A stretch of 64,000 nt of DNA from Eubacteriales bacterium (GCA_030529725.1 JAUMWI010000001.1:28367-92366); one strand, 5' to 3'; positions 52,571 to 61,608 are shown, counted from the stretch's first letter. Made by a program: numbers and translations. Notes: generated by a model from the letters alone, not told the origin.

Positions 52571-54529
52571 TTATTCCTCAACGGGAGCGGCTTCCTCGGC
52601 AACCTCTTCGGCAGCAGGGGCGAGCAGCGCACGGATGCTGAGGGAGATCTTTTTCTTTTCTTCGTCAATCGCAGTGATCTTGGCATCGACCATCTGATTC
52701 TCAGAAAGAACATCAGCGGGCTTCTCGATGCGTCGGTCGGCGATCTGGGAGATATGGATCAGACCATCAACGCCGGGAACCACTTCAGCAAAGGCGCCGA
52801 AGGTCATCAGCTTAACGATGCGGACGTTGGCAACATCACCGACCTGATACGTACCCATGAAGACATCCCAGGGATTCTTGGTCTTGTCCTTAACGCCGAG
52901 GCTGATCTTGTGTTTTTCAGCGTCAAAGCCAATAACGTAGACATCGAGATGATCGCCGATGGCAACGATCTCGGAGGGATGCTTGATGCGGCTCCAGGAA
53001 AGCTCGGAAATGTGGACCATTCCGTCAACGCCGCCGATATCAACGAACACACCGTAAGAGGTCATGGACTTGACAACACCGTCATAGTGCTTGCCTTCCT
53101 CGATCTCAGCCCAAACGGCAGCCTGTGCGGCCTGGCGAGCTTCGTTGGCAACGGACTTAATGGAACCGACAACACGGCGACGTGCGCGGTTGACCTCGGT
53201 AACGCGGAGCTGAACCTTCTGCTTGAGCATCTGGCTGAGGTCGCTGTCCTTGGGCATACCGGACTGAGAGGCGGGAACGAACACGCGAACGCCCTTCACG
53301 GAGACGACGATGCCGCCCTTGTTCTCTTCCGTGACAATACCCTCGAGAACGGTCTTGTTCTCAACGGCACTTTCAATATCTTCCCAGAGCTTGACAGCGT
53401 CAAGGCGCTTCTTGGAAAGGGTGGCATAGCCTTCCACGTCATTGACGCGGACGACATAAGCTTCGATTTCATCGCCGACCTTGACGACATCCTCGGGCTT
53501 AACGTCGGGATCGCTGGAAAGCTCGGAAACAGGGATGTAACCGGCCTGCTTGCAGCCAACGTCAACCTGAATTTCCGTTGCGCCGATCGCGGTAACGACG
53601 CAGGTCACCTTATCTCCTGTATTTAAAGTCTTAAAAGATTTTTCGAGCATTTCTTCGAAGGACTCGGTTCCTTCAATGGTCTTGATTTCTTCCGTCATTG
53701 TTGTTAATACCTCCATAATGATACTCGCAGGAGTGGATGCGCCGGCCGTCAGGCCCGCTGCACGACATCCGGAAAGGAATTCCGGTGAGAGCTCGTCCGC
53801 AGTTTCGATCTGAAGAACCTTACTGCATCTCTCTCGACAGATTTCAGTTAAATGCCGTGTATTCGCGCTCTTTCGGTCACCGACAACCACCATTGCGTCA
53901 ACCTCTGCGGCAATATCTGCCGCCTCCGATTGCCGTCTCTGCGTAGCGTTGCATATTGTATCATGAATTTTTAAATTTGTACACTCTTTTTTTAGAAAAT
54001 TTACACAGCTTTCCCAAACTGTACGAATACAGGTAGTTTGTGCCACCAAAATTATAGGTAAATTGGCAAAATCAGGGTGGATTTCAAGATACTCCCGTGC
54101 TTTTTCTGCGTTTTCAAAGATCAGAGGATCCGTACACCAGCTGGAAATTCCGATTACTTCCGGATGGTGGGATTCCCCGATGATAACGACCCTTCTTCCT
54201 TCCTGCTCCGCCTGAGTAACAAGGCTTTGAATATGGCACACATTCGGACACGCTGCACTGACGATCACAGCACCGCGTTCTGCAAGTGTATCAAGGATCT
54301 CCTTCCTCTCCCCGTGAGCACGGATGAGGACGCACTCCCCGCGTCTTGCCTCGTCCGGAGACTCGATCCTGCGCATACCGGATTGCTCCAGCTCTTCAAC
54401 AACATTGGCGTTATGGACAATGCTGCCAAGCATTGCGCCACCGCCGTTTTCAGCAATCTCATGTGCAATTTTGACAGCGCGTGCCACCCCGTAGCAAAAA
54501 CCTGCCGATTTTGCGAGAATCACCTTCAT
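52571..54529 (-). CDS. ispH: IspH--ribosomal protein S1 fusion
   Basis: The 652-aa protein joins HMB-PP reductase IspH (about residues 1-277) to four S1 RNA-binding domains (about 295-635). IspH iron-sulfur cysteines are in GFCYGVARAV, AACPNVCH and DTICNATQRRQSEA; substrate His/Glu residues are in SIVHNANVVEEL and GESHHPEV. The S1 part has repeats such as VDVGCKQAGYIPVSELS, YGVFVDIGGVDGMVHISELSW and FGAFAEVVPGVDGLIHISQI, and an acidic E/A tail. This fusion is known in Clostridia. ATG 54529 overlaps the plsC stop by 4 nt. An internal start with strong ribosome site lies at the domain junction. Confidence 0.95.
   Translation of the reverse strand: MKVILAKSAGFCYGVARAVKIAHEIAENGGGAMLGSIVHNANVVEELEQSGMRRIESPDEARRGECVLIRAHGERKEILDTLAERGAVIVSAACPNVCHIQSLVTQAEQEGRRVVIIGESHHPEVIGISSWCTDPLIFENAEKAREYLEIHPDFANLPIILVAQTTCIRTVWESCVNFLKKECTNLKIHDTICNATQRRQSEAADIAAEVDAMVVVGDRKSANTRHLTEICRERCSKVLQIETADELSPEFLSGCRAAGLTAGASTPASIIMEVLTTMTEEIKTIEGTESFEEMLEKSFKTLNTGDKVTCVVTAIGATEIQVDVGCKQAGYIPVSELSSDPDVKPEDVVKVGDEIEAYVVRVNDVEGYATLSKKRLDAVKLWEDIESAVENKTVLEGIVTEENKGGIVVSVKGVRVFVPASQSGMPKDSDLSQMLKQKVQLRVTEVNRARRRVVGSIKSVANEARQAAQAAVWAEIEEGKHYDGVVKSMTSYGVFVDIGGVDGMVHISELSWSRIKHPSEIVAIGDHLDVYVIGFDAEKHKISLGVKDKTKNPWDVFMGTYQVGDVANVRIVKLMTFGAFAEVVPGVDGLIHISQIADRRIEKPADVLSENQMVDAKITAIDEEKKKISLSIRALLAPAAEEVAEEAAPVEE
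53696..53714 (-). promoter_or_regulatory. Internal ribosome binding site and ATG at the IspH/S1 junction
   Basis: GGAGG (53714-53710) followed after 11 nt by an in-frame ATG (53698-53696; protein MTEEIKTIEGTE...) falls exactly between the IspH and S1 parts. Start here would give a free S1-like protein of 375 aa, close to ordinary clostridial S1. The site may make two products from one gene. Confidence 0.55.
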
Positions 54530-55170
54530 AACGACTTTCCTCCCACCTGCTTGTCTCCGAGGGCATAGGTCACTCTCAGCATATCGTCTGCAATTTTCTG
54601 CAATTCCTCCGAGGAAGCTCGTCGGTCTGTAACAGCAGGTTTATAGGGGCTTCCGAAGATGATGCGCGTCTTGCGGAATACCTTCTTTTCACCGCCGACA
54701 AATACCGGAACCAGCGTTGCACCTGTGCGCATACCGATCATGACAGCACCGGAATGCGCATGTGCCGGCAGTCCGTCATAGGATCCGATTCCATTGTGAA
54801 TCGTCGTGCCCTCAGGAAAAATCAAGAGATTATCTCCGGCCCGCAGCGCCTGCATCGCAGTTTTCACGGACTGAATATCCGTTGTATCACGATGAATCGG
54901 AAATGCACCGAGCGTTCGTAAAAAGCCGCCGATCACCGGATTTTTGAACAGCTCCGCTTTTGCCATAAAGTGCAGCTTCAGGTCAAAGCTGATCGGAAGA
55001 CAGCATCCGATCAGCACCGGGTCAATATCGCTCGAGTGATTCGGGCACAGCAGTACCTTTCCATCCGGCAGATTATCAAGTCCCGTCACCTCAACGCGAT
55101 ACAGCAGCCTGAGCACAACCCCGACTGTGTAATACAGAATCGGAAGAAATACTTTCATAATGGGCTTCAT
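54526..55170 (-). CDS. plsC: 1-acyl-sn-glycerol-3-phosphate acyltransferase PlsC
   Basis: The 214-aa membrane enzyme acylates lysophosphatidic acid. It has an N-terminal hydrophobic segment, the catalytic NHSSDIDPV (HX4D), FMAKAELFKNPVIG, LLIFPEGTTIHNG (glycerophosphate-binding) and VPVFVGG. It overlaps cmk by 4 nt and ispH by 4 nt, so the three genes are translationally coupled. Cmk-plsC-ispH/S1 order is conserved in Clostridia. Confidence 0.94.
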   Translation of the reverse strand: MKPIMKVFLPILYYTVGVVLRLLYRVEVTGLDNLPDGKVLLCPNHSSDIDPVLIGCCLPISFDLKLHFMAKAELFKNPVIGGFLRTLGAFPIHRDTTDIQSVKTAMQALRAGDNLLIFPEGTTIHNGIGSYDGLPAHAHSGAVMIGMRTGATLVPVFVGGEKKVFRKTRIIFGSPYKPAVTDRRASSEELQKIADDMLRVTYALGDKQVGGKSL

Positions 55171-55850
55171 AATCTAACCTTCTCCCGTATCACGGACAAA
55201 ACTGCCTGTTTGCTCTGCTCAAAATCGAGGGCAGAGGTATCCACAATGACACTGTCCTCCGCAGGTCTGAGCGGTGCAACTTCTCTATGGGTATCGTTGT
55301 AGTCACGCTCAATCAGTTCCGCAAGCACTTCCTCATACGCTTTATTTGTACCGCGGTCCAAAAGCTCTTGATATCGGCGCTGTGCACGGATCTCCGAAGA
55401 AGCGGTCAAAAAGACCTTTACATCCGCGTCCGGCAGGACAACCGTTCCGATGTCGCGCCCATCCATGATCACGCTCTGCTCGCGTGCAAGGCGTCGCTGC
55501 ATCTCGAGAAGAAAGGTTCTAACCCTCCCGTGAGCGGAACAGTCGGAGGCATACATAGAAACCTCCGGAAGACGGATCTCCTTCGTCACATTCTTTCCGT
55601 CCAGATACATATGCTGCAATCCGTCAGGTTCATACTTCATTTCAATGCAGAGCTGCGGAAGGACGGACATCACTTCCGCTTCCTTCTTCGGATCCAACTT
55701 GTGACAAAAAAGATAATAACCGATCGTACGATAGATGGCACCTGTATCGACATATAAAATGCCAAGCTCCTTGGCGATTGCCTTGGCAAGAGTGCTTTTC
55801 CCGGCACCTGAGGGACCGTCAATGGCAATGGAGTACTGTTTTTTCGTCAT
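55167..55850 (-). CDS. cmk: Cytidylate kinase
   Basis: The 227-aa kinase phosphorylates CMP and dCMP. Motifs are IAIDGPSGAGKSTLAKAI, DTGAIYRTIGYYLF and MDGRDIGTVVLPDADVKVFLTAS, ending in a DTSALDFEQ region typical of Cmk. ATG 55850 has GGGG 6 nt upstream; ATG 55856 is part of that spacer. Confidence 0.97.
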   Translation of the reverse strand: MTKKQYSIAIDGPSGAGKSTLAKAIAKELGILYVDTGAIYRTIGYYLFCHKLDPKKEAEVMSVLPQLCIEMKYEPDGLQHMYLDGKNVTKEIRLPEVSMYASDCSAHGRVRTFLLEMQRRLAREQSVIMDGRDIGTVVLPDADVKVFLTASSEIRAQRRYQELLDRGTNKAYEEVLAELIERDYNDTHREVAPLRPAEDSVIVDTSALDFEQSKQAVLSVIREKVRL

Positions 55851-55892
55851 GTTCATCCCCTGACTTATCTGTAAAGTAATATTGCTTTATTG

Positions 55893-57131
55893 TTAATGAT
55901 TTTCTTCTGCTGATGCTTCACCGGCAGCCTTCCCGGTCGCCCATGCGATCTGGAGATTGAAACCGCCGGTATACGCATCGACGTCAATCACCTCGCCGGC
56001 AAAGTAAAGCCCGTTAATCTTTTTGGAACTCATCGTATGCGGGTCGATCTCCCCCACCTTCACGCCGCCGGAGGTTATGATCGCCTCGGCAACAGGACGG
56101 AGTCCTTTCACCGGGAGTTCAAATGCTTTCAGCGTTTGCAGAAGTTTTCTGCGCTGTTCCCTTGTGATGGAATTGACTTTCGTTTCTCCGGCGATCCCCG
56201 TTTTTCTCACCATGACCGGTATCATGCTCCGATTGACCAGACCGCCGAGCATCGTGGCGAAATTCTGGTTCGCACGCTCCTCAAAGTCGCGCAGCAGCCG
56301 TGCGTCCAGCTTCTGTTCATCCAGCGCGGGTTTGAGATCAATCAGCATGCGATAGGAGTTTTTCTCAAAATCACGCATGTGAGCGCTTGCAGAAAGCACC
56401 AATGGACCGGATACGCCGAAATGCGTGAATAACATCTCACCAAGCTCAGAATAGATGATTTTGTTCTTTTGGTTTTTTACCGTCAGCGTCACATTTTTGA
56501 GGGAAAGACCCTGCATTTCCGCACAGCAGGGATCATCACACTCAACCGGCACTAAGGAAGCGCGCGGCGCAATCACACTATGCCCGACACTTTCGGCAAA
56601 ACGGTACCCATCGCCGGTTGAGCCGGTGGCAGGATAGGACACACCGCCGGTCGCTACAATGACGGCTTCCGCCCGGTAGGTTCCCTTTTCCCCCACTGCA
56701 CCGCTCACGCCGTCCTCTTTTGTCATCAAATCAACGGCACGATCACGGATCCACTGCACTTTGAGACTCCTCAGCTCACGCTCAAGGGCAGCGGTAATGT
56801 CAAACGAACGGTCAGAAACAGGAAAAACACGCTTGCCGCGCTCCACCTTGAGCGGAACACCGAGCTGCTCAAAAAAGGACATGGTATCCCGTCCGTCCCA
56901 ACGGGAAAAGGCACTGTAGAGAAACCGTCCGTTCTGCGGAACATGGGCAAGAAGCTCATCGCAGGCGGAATCATTTGTCACATTGCAGCGTCCTTTTCCG
57001 GTAATGTTCACTTTCTTTCCAAGTCGTTCATTCGGCTCCAGCAGGGTAACGGCGGCGCCTTTGCGCGCTGCGCAAATCGCCGCCATCATGCCGGCGGCAC
57101 CGCCGCCAATCACCAGCACATGCTTACTCAT
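55893..57131 (-). CDS. BaiN/HI0933-like flavoprotein (NAD(P)/FAD-dependent oxidoreductase)
   Basis: The 412-aa protein has the dinucleotide motif VLVIGGGAAGMMAAICAARKG, GKGRCNVTN, VIVATGGVSYPATGSTGDGY and a C-terminal FAGEVIDVDAYTGGFNLQIAWATGKAAG. It belongs to the HI0933/YhiN/BaiN family; one relative acts on bile-acid intermediates, but most members have unknown substrates. ATG 57131 overlaps the end of the RpiR-type gene by 8 nt, with GGTGGAAG before it. The long open frame upstream is shadow sequence in the regulator gene. Confidence 0.9.
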   Translation of the reverse strand: MSKHVLVIGGGAAGMMAAICAARKGAAVTLLEPNERLGKKVNITGKGRCNVTNDSACDELLAHVPQNGRFLYSAFSRWDGRDTMSFFEQLGVPLKVERGKRVFPVSDRSFDITAALERELRSLKVQWIRDRAVDLMTKEDGVSGAVGEKGTYRAEAVIVATGGVSYPATGSTGDGYRFAESVGHSVIAPRASLVPVECDDPCCAEMQGLSLKNVTLTVKNQKNKIIYSELGEMLFTHFGVSGPLVLSASAHMRDFEKNSYRMLIDLKPALDEQKLDARLLRDFEERANQNFATMLGGLVNRSMIPVMVRKTGIAGETKVNSITREQRRKLLQTLKAFELPVKGLRPVAEAIITSGGVKVGEIDPHTMSSKKINGLYFAGEVIDVDAYTGGFNLQIAWATGKAAGEASAEENH

Positions 57132-57987
57132 CTTCCACCTTACCGAAAATGCCGAAGCGATCCCAGACATGTTCCAGCTCAGAGAATGTCGCAGAGAGGT
57201 CTGCTCCCTTCTTGCGCGCCGCTGCAAGGATCAATGCATTGAGCATACTCATCGGAGCCGCCAGCGAGTCAACAAAGGAGATCATTTCATTGCGGATCAG
57301 CAGTGAACAGGTCGCATGCTGATAGATCGGGGACATCTCACTATCTGTTAGGCCCACAATCGTTGCGCCGCGATCCTTGGCAAACTGAACCGCTTTGATG
57401 GCAAGCTCCGAATAGCGCGGGAAGCAGATCGTAATAAGAACATCTCCCGGCGCAACACGGAAAAGCTGATCGAACAGACCTGCCTCGCCACCTGTGACAA
57501 GCACAACGTTGTCAAATATCATGCGGAAATAAAAGTTTAAGTAACCGGCAAGGAAAGAAGAAGAACGGAAGCCCACAATGTAGATTTTTCGCGCCGAAGC
57601 AACCGTGTCCACAACACGCTGAAAATCGTGTGTATCCGTCTGGTCGATTGCCATTCTGATCTTTTCCATATCACGCTGAAGTACATTTGTCAGCAGGTCA
57701 GAGCCTGCCAGCGTACCGTCGGAAGCTTCAATGCGCTGGATAGAGGTCAGCTTTCCGCGGATCATCTCCTGCAGGGCGCGCTGCATGCTGGGATAGCCGT
57801 CATAACCGAGCTGTGTTGCAAAACGCACAACCGTGGATTCGCTGACCTGCACAGTCTTGCCAAGCCTGCTTGCTGTCATGAAGGCAGCTTTATCATAATT
57901 CTCAAGAATAAAACGGGCGATCAGTTTTTGTCCCTTGGAAAAACTGTTCATGTTCTTTTCAATCGTATGTAAAATATTTTTTGCCAT
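57124..57987 (-). CDS. MurR/RpiR-family transcriptional regulator
   Basis: The 287-aa protein has an N-terminal HTH_6 (FSKGQKLIARFILENYDKAAFMTASRLGKTVQVSESTVVRFATQLGYDGYP in motif) and a C-terminal SIS sugar-phosphate-binding domain (KIYIVGFRSSSFLAGYLNFYF, GDVLITICFPRYSELAI). Such proteins sense phosphorylated sugars or amino sugars. The only coupled gene is the flavoprotein downstream; no sugar catabolic gene is near. Target unknown. Confidence 0.92.
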   Translation of the reverse strand: MAKNILHTIEKNMNSFSKGQKLIARFILENYDKAAFMTASRLGKTVQVSESTVVRFATQLGYDGYPSMQRALQEMIRGKLTSIQRIEASDGTLAGSDLLTNVLQRDMEKIRMAIDQTDTHDFQRVVDTVASARKIYIVGFRSSSFLAGYLNFYFRMIFDNVVLVTGGEAGLFDQLFRVAPGDVLITICFPRYSELAIKAVQFAKDRGATIVGLTDSEMSPIYQHATCSLLIRNEMISFVDSLAAPMSMLNALILAAARKKGADLSATFSELEHVWDRFGIFGKVEDE

Positions 57988-58008
57988 CGTTTCTACCTCT
58001 AAAATCTT

Positions 58009-58710
58009 TTATCGAAATAAAGAGAGCTCCTGCTCTGTCAATTCTCTCCATGTGCCGGGTGGGAGATCCCCTAAAAACAGATCGTGTTCCGCCACGCGCT
58101 GCAGCTTCTTGACATATAACCCGACGGCAGCACACATACGCCGGATCTGACGGTTTTTTCCCTCATGAATGGTGAAGGAAAGCTCCGCTGTCTCCCTGCC
58201 CTGGTGCAAAACTTCAACCTGTGCCGGACAAATCGCTTCCCCATCGATCTGTGTCAGACGGGAAAGCCTTTGCGCAGCATCTCTGACTTCGCCGGCAACA
58301 GTAACATGGTATGTTTTGTTGACCTCATACTTCGGGTGCAGGATTTTCTGCATCCACTCGCCATCGTTTGTCAAAAGAAGCAGCCCTTCCGAGTCAAGGT
58401 CTAACCGCCCCACCGGAAAAACACGTACATCGCAGTCTTTGACAAGTTCGGCGATCGTTGGTCTGCCCTTTTCATCGGAAAGTGTGCAGACATATCCACG
58501 CGGTTTATTCAGCATCAGATACCGCTTTTTGCTTTCTCGGACGAGTGGCACATCATCAACAAGCACGGTATCCGAATCTAAATCCGCACTGTCGCCCAAG
58601 CGCGCGGTCTTACCGTTGACGCGCACGCGACCCTGAGTGATCCATTCTTCCGCCCTCCGCCGCGAACAAAGACCCGCTGCGGCAATTATCTTTTGCAATC
58701 GATCCGCCAC
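58009..58710 (-). CDS. rluB: Ribosomal large subunit pseudouridine synthase RluB-like
   Basis: The 233-aa protein has an N-terminal S4 domain (LQKIIAAAGLCSRRRAEEWITQGRVRVNG) and the RsuA-type catalytic motif VGRLDLDSEGLLLLTNDG with catalytic Asp, then NRQIRRMCAAVG. It makes pseudouridine in 23S rRNA (position 2605 in the family model). It follows dacF by 10 nt; the dac-rluB neighbourhood is also seen in Bacillus. Confidence 0.93.
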   Translation of the reverse strand: MADRLQKIIAAAGLCSRRRAEEWITQGRVRVNGKTARLGDSADLDSDTVLVDDVPLVRESKKRYLMLNKPRGYVCTLSDEKGRPTIAELVKDCDVRVFPVGRLDLDSEGLLLLTNDGEWMQKILHPKYEVNKTYHVTVAGEVRDAAQRLSRLTQIDGEAICPAQVEVLHQGRETAELSFTIHEGKNRQIRRMCAAVGLYVKKLQRVAEHDLFLGDLPPGTWRELTEQELSLFR

Positions 58711-58720
58711 AGCGAATCCC

Positions 58721-59827
58721 TCATTTCATCAAAATATTCAAGAACTTTTCCGTAATGCCGGTCTTTTTTTCCTTGATTGCAGCAACAGCACAGTTGCTGA
58801 TCAGATCGACCCTGCCGATTTCCCGGTTGTCAAGCAGTAAAATCAGCTCACCAAGCTTCTGACCCTTCTGGACAGGTGCATGCACGGTTTTCGGCAGCTC
58901 CGTGCGCACGGAAATACTTTCTTCCTCTGAGATCGGGTAGGCAAACGACTGCGCCGCAATCGCACCCACGCCGGTCGCTTCGCCTCCACGCACGGCAACG
59001 GCTGCATATTTTTCTCCGCGCTTTACAGGACAGTGCCGGTGATATTCTGCAAAACCGTACTCATACAGGGCAATATGGTCATCCCAGTCCCTGCTGTCGT
59101 GCAGCGTGACTGCAATAAGCCGCAGTCCGTCCCGCTCAGCACAGGTAACAAGGGTGCGTCCTGCATCGCTTGTATAGCCGGTTTTCAAGCCAATACAGCC
59201 TTCAAAGCTTCCAAGCAGCTTATTATGGTTGCCCATCGTTCGCGTCCCTGCTGTAACAGTCTTTGTTCCGGCAATGCGAGCAAACGTGGGATTCTTCATC
59301 GCGTATGCTGCCAGGTGCGCCATATCAAGTGCGCAGGAGTAGTGACCGCTTTCGTCTAATCCGCTGGGATTTGCGAAGGACGAATGCGTCATGCCAAGCT
59401 CAGACGCTTTCTCATTCATCCAGGTGACAAAGTGATCCTTACCATCGCCGCAGTAATCGGCAATGCACTCTGCCGCATCGTTACCGGACGGCAGAAGAAG
59501 CCCATAGAGCAATTCCTCCATCGTCAGCGACTCGCCCTCAGCAATATACATCGAGGAGCCCTCTTTCAAATGCGACTTCTTTACCGTCACAACATCGGAT
59601 AGGCAACAGTGCTCCAGTGCGACGACTGCAGTCATGATCTTTGTCGTGCTGGCAATGCTCTTTTCCTGCGTTTCATTTTGTGCAAGCAATACCCGACCAC
59701 TGTCTGCATCCATCAGAATATAGGCTTCTGCAGAAGTTTCCGGCGCTTTTGCCTGACAAGTAATACTGCTTGTCAGAATACCAATAGCAAAGAAAAAGCA
59801 AAGAATTCTGCACACTGCGTGCGGCAT
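58721..59827 (-). CDS. D-alanyl-D-alanine carboxypeptidase, DacF/PBP5 type
   Basis: The 368-aa protein has a signal peptide (residues 1-27, ending TCQAKA), the S11 peptidase motifs S-x-x-K (ASTTKIMTA), S-x-N (SGND) and K-T-G (KTGYT), and a C-terminal PBP5-like domain with an amphipathic end (GITEKFLNILMK). It trims pentapeptides in peptidoglycan; in spore formers DacF acts in cortex synthesis. GGGAGTGG precedes ATG inside a hairpin. Adjacent ytfJ supports a sporulation role. Confidence 0.93.
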   Translation of the reverse strand: MPHAVCRILCFFFAIGILTSSITCQAKAPETSAEAYILMDADSGRVLLAQNETQEKSIASTTKIMTAVVALEHCCLSDVVTVKKSHLKEGSSMYIAEGESLTMEELLYGLLLPSGNDAAECIADYCGDGKDHFVTWMNEKASELGMTHSSFANPSGLDESGHYSCALDMAHLAAYAMKNPTFARIAGTKTVTAGTRTMGNHNKLLGSFEGCIGLKTGYTSDAGRTLVTCAERDGLRLIAVTLHDSRDWDDHIALYEYGFAEYHRHCPVKRGEKYAAVAVRGGEATGVGAIAAQSFAYPISEEESISVRTELPKTVHAPVQKGQKLGELILLLDNREIGRVDLISNCAVAAIKEKKTGITEKFLNILMK

Positions 59828-59857
59828 AAGACCACTCCCTAATCAAGAATGGTCTTA
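59827..59857 (-). promoter_or_regulatory. Hairpin that includes the dacF start region
   Basis: TAAGACCA (59827-59834) and TGGTCTTA (59850-59857) are perfectly complementary. In the minus-strand mRNA the GGGAG of the ribosome site is in the loop and the start codon's first bases are in the stem. It may limit dacF translation. Confidence 0.5.
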
Positions 59858-59869
59858 GTATGCCCAGAA

Positions 59870-60268
59870 TCAGAAGATTTCCTTCTCTTCCTTCTTCTTT
59901 GTAACGAAGTTTTCCACGCGATCCATCATTTCTGGAACAAGATCCAGAATACGGTCGACCGTGGCAACAGCCGGAACGGCAACAGGCATCATACGGGTAA
60001 TACCGTCTTTTACGATCAAAAACGCGACCGGATCAATTTTTACGCCGGCTCCGCCGCCGCCGCCAAACTTCTGCGTGGCCTTGCCGTAATCGCTGCCGCC
60101 GCTGCCAAAGCCAAAGCTGACACGGGAAATGGGGATGAGCGTTACACCGTCCGGTGTTGTGATCGGCTCGCCAATGATGGAATTGGAATCCACCATGTCA
60201 CGAATTTTGGACATGGTAGTGTCCATCAGTTCACTCAGCGGAGTTTTCTTTTCCATGCCGTTTTCCAT
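59870..60268 (-). CDS. ytfJ: Sporulation protein YtfJ / GerW family
   Basis: The 132-aa protein has the Spore_YtfJ pattern: MDTTMSKIRDMVDSNSIIGEPI, GVTLIPISRVSFGFGSGGSDY, a glycine run FGGGGGAGVKIDPVAFLIV and PEMMDRVENF. In Bacillus it is made in the forespore and is needed for normal germination with L-alanine. AAAGGA lies 8 nt before ATG 60268. It pairs with the DUF2953 (YtfI-like) gene 14 nt upstream as in Bacillus. Confidence 0.94.
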   Translation of the reverse strand: MENGMEKKTPLSELMDTTMSKIRDMVDSNSIIGEPITTPDGVTLIPISRVSFGFGSGGSDYGKATQKFGGGGGAGVKIDPVAFLIVKDGITRMMPVAVPAVATVDRILDLVPEMMDRVENFVTKKKEEKEIF

Positions 60269-60282
60269 AGTTTATTTCCTTT

Positions 60283-60948
60283 CTATGCAGACAGTTTTTC
60301 TGTTATTTTTTCCGGCGAATCCTCTGTCGGTTTCGGGTCGTTTGCATGCAATTTTTTGAATCGAAGAAACCATTTTACGAGCGGCAGCAACAAGGCGGCC
60401 GCAATGGCAATGATGTCGCAGATTCGGACAGATAAACCGATCGTCCCCTCACATCGCGTCGCTTCTGCCTCATAATCCATTCCCAGGTGAATTGCGGAGT
60501 TCGGTAGGAAAAAGATCTCCTCAGCTCTCGGCATAAACGTCCAGACAAAGGCATTTGCTATCCCATAGGCCTGCGCGATCTCAGCCGGGTCTGTGCCGCC
60601 AAAAACAGCCGTCAGCTCCAGCGGATCAATGCGAAGACGTTTGCATACGCTCCTGAGCATACCGCCCAGCGAGTCCGACACAGCGGAAAAGAGATCAAAA
60701 AGATCTTCGATCGTCAATTTCGGCAGTTTTCGCTGTTTATTTTCCTTGTTGTCCTCCGCAGGTTTTTCCTTCGGTGCTTTTTGTTTTTTGGGTTTCTTTT
60801 TCTTCCTCGGCAAAAGTGTCAGCCGGAGCAGTCCGATCCGCAGCTTCACAACGGTTTCTTCCCCGAAGCTGATGACCGCACCGATGCGCAATAAACCGAT
60901 CAACAGGAGTATCAGGAAAACGATTCCTATAACTTTCAGCGCAGTCAA
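60283..60948 (-). CDS. DUF2953 protein (YtfI-like)
   Basis: The 221-aa protein has an N-terminal membrane helix (VIGIVFLILLLIGLL), a stretch resembling the outer YtfI domain (VVKLRIGLLRLTLLP), a lysine-rich segment (PRKKKKPKKQKAPKEKP), and a C-terminal part with DYEAEATRCEGTIGLSVRI and a second hydrophobic stretch. I prefer TTG 60948, with GGAGG 7 nt upstream; ATG 60969 would read that site as codons GGGG. Adjacent ytfJ supports the call. Function unknown. Confidence 0.82.
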   Translation of the reverse strand: MTALKVIGIVFLILLLIGLLRIGAVISFGEETVVKLRIGLLRLTLLPRKKKKPKKQKAPKEKPAEDNKENKQRKLPKLTIEDLFDLFSAVSDSLGGMLRSVCKRLRIDPLELTAVFGGTDPAEIAQAYGIANAFVWTFMPRAEEIFFLPNSAIHLGMDYEAEATRCEGTIGLSVRICDIIAIAAALLLPLVKWFLRFKKLHANDPKPTEDSPEKITEKLSA

Positions 60949-60987
60949 GCAGACACCTCCCCCCCTCATTTTTTCTAAAGCAACTTA

Positions 60988-61608
60988 TTATTCTGTCATT
61001 TGAGGAGTTTCTTCCTCTGCGTTGAGCTCACGCGGATCAAGAATGGTGCCATCCTCCGTCAGGCGAAGCTGGCCGTCTGTTTCAACACCGGGCATTTCGG
61101 GCAGATCCTCCAGGGAGCTCAAGTGGAAGTCACGCAGGAATTTTTTAGTCGTACGATATAGATGCGGGCGACCAGGAACCTGCAGTCTGCCGCACTCCTC
61201 GATCATGCCGCGCTCCAGCAGCAAACTCATTGTATAGGAACTGTCCACGCCGCGCACCTGGTCGACATAAGCACGGGTGGTCGGCTGATAGTAGGCAATA
61301 ATTGTCAGCACCTCCAGCGCAGGCTGGGAGAGCTTTGCGGTCTTGCGGATCTCAAACGCGCGGCGAATCGTGTCGGCATAGTCCGGCGAGGAGCAGAGCT
61401 GATAGCAATCCTCCATCTGCACAAGGCGGATACCGCGGCGCTCATAGGCATAAAAGTCGCCCAGACGCTGGAGTACCTGCTCCGCGGTCGGACGGTCCAG
61501 CTCGGTTGCGATGCAGATACGCTCGATATTGACCGGCTCACCGGATGCAAACAGGATCCCCTCGATGGCAGCTTCAATTTCTTTTATATCCAGAGATTCC
61601 AAAGACAT
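60988..61608 (-). CDS. scpB: Segregation and condensation protein B
   Basis: ScpB is a kleisin-binding winged-helix protein of the SMC-ScpAB condensin. The 206-aa protein has ESLDIKEIEAAIEGILFASGEPV, a helical core with LEVLTIIAYYQPTTRAYVDQVRGVDSS and GRPHLYRTTKKFL. ATG 61608 has AAAGGA 11 nt upstream; the longer GTG start at 61662 would add 18 unconserved residues and overlap scpA. It ends 39 nt before the DUF2953 gene. Confidence 0.94.
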   Translation of the reverse strand: MSLESLDIKEIEAAIEGILFASGEPVNIERICIATELDRPTAEQVLQRLGDFYAYERRGIRLVQMEDCYQLCSSPDYADTIRRAFEIRKTAKLSQPALEVLTIIAYYQPTTRAYVDQVRGVDSSYTMSLLLERGMIEECGRLQVPGRPHLYRTTKKFLRDFHLSSLEDLPEMPGVETDGQLRLTEDGTILDPRELNAEEETPQMTE

